DNA of 64,000 bases from Anaeroglomus sp964550565 (GTDB taxonomy: Bacteria; Planctomycetota; Phycisphaerae; Sedimentisphaerales; Anaerohalosphaeraceae): the NCBI GenBank assembly GCA_964550565.1, contig CAZKAI010000004.1:1-64000 (forward strand), written 5' to 3'. The notes under the pieces were generated by a model. That model searched no databases, was not told where the DNA came from, and worked only from the letters and a program-made list of their open reading frames with translations. The translations under genes were made by a program, and so were the position numbers. Shown one piece after another: positions 61,288-64,000 of the stretch; the stretch's first letter is position 1; each line of letters starts with the position of its first letter.

Positions 61288-63219
61288 TTATTGGACCCTG
61301 TAGATGCGATACGCGCCCGCGGAGGAACAAAACACCTCCACAAGATCCTGAGTCTGCATCTTCATGGAATCGTTATAATCGCGAATAATTATAAATATAT
61401 CGTTCTTTTTCAAGCATTCAAGCACCTCCTGACGGGACATCGTGTCTTCATAACCATAGAAATTTCTGGCAACCGCGGTTCTGAATTCATACGTTTCGGG
61501 GCTGTACCCATTTCGTATCTGAAGCTTTTTTAACGAAAATAAATAGCCTGGCTCCCCCTGCCCGTCAAGCCTGTCCAGTCCAATATACAGCCATCGTTTT
61601 GCAAAAACCGGAACATGCAAAGTGGTGTCCAGAAAAAAGGCATCCCGTGCCGTGTTTGTCTTTATCCAGTCGTACATCTGCTGTTCTTCCGGCTTCGAAA
61701 CATATACATCACATCCTTTTTCATAGACCGAAACGCCATACAAGCCATACGTGAATGGATTGGTGCCGTATTGAAAACCGTATCGGTACACATGGCCCAA
61801 GCTTGGGCAGGTAAAAAGAATAAATAAGCCGGCCGCAATCCATCGCTTCTGAGAACCGAGCATATAAAAGGCGATTCCCCCCAGGATCCCAAAACACAAT
61901 CCTGCGAGAAGAAGCAGTTTGTATTCGATTTCCCCGGGAATATGGATTGAAAGATAGCCCAGCAATAACACACTGCACATTCCAAACAGCAACAGAAACG
62001 GCTGATTCCAAACATGATTCCTGATGCGCTGCCATTGCAGTCCGATCAGAAGACCCGTAAAGCCCATAAACAGCAAAACATTCAATGCATTCATCAATAT
62101 AAACGGGCCGGAGAATAATTCCATTTTTGTTCCGACTCCGGAGCTGACCATTTTCCAATAAGGCCAGCAGCAGATGCCTCCAGCCAGAAGAGCTCCCAGC
62201 AGCAACAGGGAGGATTTTCCCGAGTTTTTCAACCCCATGCGCCGCGACAGAAGAAAATGCGACGTCACGAGACCGGCACAGATAATCGCTACAGCCGGAG
62301 CAAAGGGCGGATAAAAAAAGAGGACGCAAGGAATCGAAATGACCATGCCGGCGCAGGCCTGAAGGGTTGGTCGTTTACAATAACAAATCTGCACTGAATA
62401 AATAAATAAACAAAAAAAAACCAATCCTATCGGATCTCCGCATACATCCGGAAATTTGTTAAATGCAGGAACCGAACGTATCTCCGGCGACCAGCCCCCG
62501 AACCATATTCGTGCATGCTCAAGAAACCATCGTCCAATCGGACTCAGTGAAAACACAGCCGTTAATGCCGATAATATATTGGCTTTTTTATTGTCAATGA
62601 TCAGACGCGATATCAGATAAACCAGGTACAATACCATCGCAAGACAGCATAGATTCATGATAGAAAAAATCAGAAACGGGCTCCGGTTAAACAGCATGGA
62701 GAACTGGGCCACCAGCCACAAATCCCCCCACGGCGCACGTATTACTTCCCCGGCAAAAAGCGGGTCCCGCGGGGGAATATAGCCGTTCATGATTTGGTAG
62801 ATAATACCAGCCCGAAACAATCCGTGATTGGCGTAGATGTGCCAGAAGGGATTTAGAATATGGACCAGCCCCTGAGTCGAAATTGCCCACAAAATGACCC
62901 ATCCTATGGCAAGCGATTTCGTGGAAAGAAAAAGCCTGTGCACAATGACGACAAAGCCCGTCAAAACCAGGTAACTGCCCCAAAAGACGATCAGCAGCCG
63001 ATGGAACACTACCGTTCCGGCCTGCTGATAATGAGCCAGATCGTATTTGTGCTGATATTGGATGAGTTGATTTAAACAGGACAAACTCCGTCCTTCATAG
63101 ATACGCTCAATCAGGCTGCTGCCAAACAAATGAAATCCCAGATATCCAGCCAAAGACAAGAAAAAAAACAGGATCGTAAGATTAGATATGATTTTCTCGG
63201 TTTTACTCAGCGTGGTCAT
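61288..63219 (-). CDS. Polytopic membrane protein, GT-C glycosyltransferase-like
   Basis: A protein of 643 residues with roughly 11-13 predicted transmembrane helices over residues ~10-470, then a soluble C-terminal domain of ~150 residues. A periplasmic loop after helix ~3 contains HIYANHGLFRAG and GYIPPRDPLFAGE, the acidic-loop pattern found in GT-C enzymes that use lipid-linked sugars. I see no closer family. The ATG at 63219 is preferred over upstream TTG/GTG codons. It stands first in the glycan cluster, followed by the GT2 gene, and the two would be donor synthase and transferase. Confidence 0.7.
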   Translation of the reverse strand: MTTLSKTEKIISNLTILFFFLSLAGYLGFHLFGSSLIERIYEGRSLSCLNQLIQYQHKYDLAHYQQAGTVVFHRLLIVFWGSYLVLTGFVVIVHRLFLSTKSLAIGWVILWAISTQGLVHILNPFWHIYANHGLFRAGIIYQIMNGYIPPRDPLFAGEVIRAPWGDLWLVAQFSMLFNRSPFLIFSIMNLCCLAMVLYLVYLISRLIIDNKKANILSALTAVFSLSPIGRWFLEHARIWFGGWSPEIRSVPAFNKFPDVCGDPIGLVFFCLFIYSVQICYCKRPTLQACAGMVISIPCVLFFYPPFAPAVAIICAGLVTSHFLLSRRMGLKNSGKSSLLLLGALLAGGICCWPYWKMVSSGVGTKMELFSGPFILMNALNVLLFMGFTGLLIGLQWQRIRNHVWNQPFLLLFGMCSVLLLGYLSIHIPGEIEYKLLLLAGLCFGILGGIAFYMLGSQKRWIAAGLFILFTCPSLGHVYRYGFQYGTNPFTYGLYGVSVYEKGCDVYVSKPEEQQMYDWIKTNTARDAFFLDTTLHVPVFAKRWLYIGLDRLDGQGEPGYLFSLKKLQIRNGYSPETYEFRTAVARNFYGYEDTMSRQEVLECLKKNDIFIIIRDYNDSMKMQTQDLVEVFCSSAGAYRIYRVQ

Positions 63220-63523
63220 GGAATGGCCTGATTCATCGAGAATATTGTCTTTTATTGTCACAAAGATGCACAATTAACAGACAACAAAAGTCTTGTTTTT
63301 TTATAATACGCGCCAACTCGGACTTTCCTGCTGAAATTTAGGGAAACAAAACTTAATTTTACAGAAAATAGTATATACTGGAATCGTTTCTGCGTCAATT
63401 TAATTTAGCTTTGGCACAGGGATTTGAGTGTTTGCCGATATCAGGGTATATAATACCTTAATTATTAAAGTGAAAATTAAAGCTGCACGCTATTTATTGA
63501 TGAATCAAGGTGACATTCATCTT

Positions 63524-64000
63524 TCATGGCAATTTCGCAACTACTGGCCAGCCGTCATTCCATTCGAGGGTTGAAATCTTAATCTCAGGTCTGCCGGTCT
63601 GGGAATGATACGCATGAAATACGAGATAATCCTGGTCCGGTTCCTGGAGAACAGCACAGTGTCCCGGCCCGCACCATTGCCCGCCGCCGGATTCGAGAAT
63701 CACACTGCCCCCGCCATCGGCCATGGATTTACCTTCTTTATCCAGATAGGGTCCGGTGATTTTCTTTGAACGCCCCACTGCAACTTTATAGGTGCTGTTG
63801 GCCCCCCGGCAGCAGAAGTCAAACGAGACAAACAAATACCAGTATCCCTTATGCCGAACAATAAACGGGGCTTCCACGGCGCCCTCGACCGGCGGGGTCT
63901 GGTGTTCTTTCAGGCGCGGTCGGGTACACAACGAATAGAGAGTCGTGTTCTCTGTTGAAAGACTGCCGGTGGCCGGATCGATTTGCCGCATTTTGATGCC
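63524..64000 (-). CDS. GH43 arabinanase/arabinosidase (5' end outside window)
   Basis: The visible C-terminal part (~159 residues) of a five-bladed beta-propeller glycosidase. EAPFIVRHKGYWYLFVSFDF with CCRGANSTYKVAVGRS is the catalytic-Glu blade of GH43 endo-1,5-arabinanases; Glu in EAPF is the general acid. Further on, GQWCGPGHCAV and HAYHSQTGRPE carry the metal-binding histidine. The reading frame is open through position 64000 (GIKMRQIDP), so the start and catalytic base are outside. With the GH2 enzyme and tagaturonate epimerase this suggests use of plant pectin side chains. Confidence 0.9.
   Translation of the reverse strand, partial: GIKMRQIDPATGSLSTENTTLYSLCTRPRLKEHQTPPVEGAVEAPFIVRHKGYWYLFVSFDFCCRGANSTYKVAVGRSKKITGPYLDKEGKSMADGGGSVILESGGGQWCGPGHCAVLQEPDQDYLVFHAYHSQTGRPEIKISTLEWNDGWPVVAKLP

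Noticed and set aside
63412..63428. Sigma-54-like promoter (TGGCAC followed by TTG)
   Set aside because: The -12 element reads TTGA instead of TTGC, and no gene on the plus strand follows.

Overview
The window is 64 kb of a bacterial chromosome, roughly 50% GC, in draft form: three runs of exactly 100 N (21352-21451, 23413-23512, 60770-60869) are assembly gaps, and each falls inside a gene. The gene set points to an anaerobic, polysaccharide-using member of the Planctomycetota, most likely Phycisphaerae-like. The hints are a long type II secretion/type IV pilus-like locus with many oversized pseudopilins, a stand-alone pseudopilin with the late His/Asp-Gly motif of planctomycetes, a DUF2752 protein, a dockerin-like tail on a subtilase, and a bacterial topoisomerase VI B subunit. 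This placement is inference; there is no rRNA or phylogenetic marker here to settle it.

Layout. 1-7.2 kb (mostly +): a small ORF overlapping lexA; ispG followed by a glycyl-radical activase and a glycyl-radical enzyme most like trans-4-hydroxyproline dehydratase; tRNA-Arg(ACG); pta; a stand-alone LigD-type phosphoesterase domain. 7.2-14.4 kb (-): the tightly packed genes topVI-B, hexose-phosphate mutase and CDF metal transporter, then a lipoprotein-serA pair and a DUF2752 membrane protein. 14.4-17.6 kb (+): an inositol-monophosphatase-like enzyme and a 771-residue exported protein ending in a TlpA-type thioredoxin domain.

17.8-33 kb (-): the largest system, in the order PilB/GspE - PilT - PilB/GspE - GspF - four GspG-like pseudopilins - GspH - GspI - GspJ - a 990-residue GspK-like protein. 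This is the classical E-F-G-H-I-J-K order, without the outer-membrane secretin, inner-membrane platform L/M/C proteins or prepilin peptidase in the window. Two near-consensus promoters and one terminator divide it into at least two transcription units (pilB2-pilT, and pilB1 onward).

33-44 kb: cinA with a zinc alcohol dehydrogenase; tRNA-Gly(TCC) with its own promoter and terminator; an exported GH2 glycosidase facing a PfkB kinase with altered motifs; a fluoride channel (crcB) co-translated with an M16 protease; a ThuA-like lipoprotein; a shortened MgtE. 43.8-49.2 kb: a pyrR-pyrB-pyrC-NYN operon diverging from a degenerate subtilase, with two near-consensus promoters back to back. 49.2-53.2 kb (-): the uxaE-SDR-pgsA-ribBA operon. 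53.4-55.1 kb (+): pdxJ and dapA. 55.3-63.2 kb (-): a lone pseudopilin, then a surface-glycan cluster (methyltransferase, ATP-grasp/HAD fusion, DegT aminotransferase, GT2, GT-C-like membrane protein). The window ends in a truncated GH43 arabinanase.

The most unusual feature not explained by genes is a ~90-nt sequence, about 87% identical between its two copies, placed directly after the stop codons of two unrelated genes (17702-17791 minus, 54111-54199 plus).
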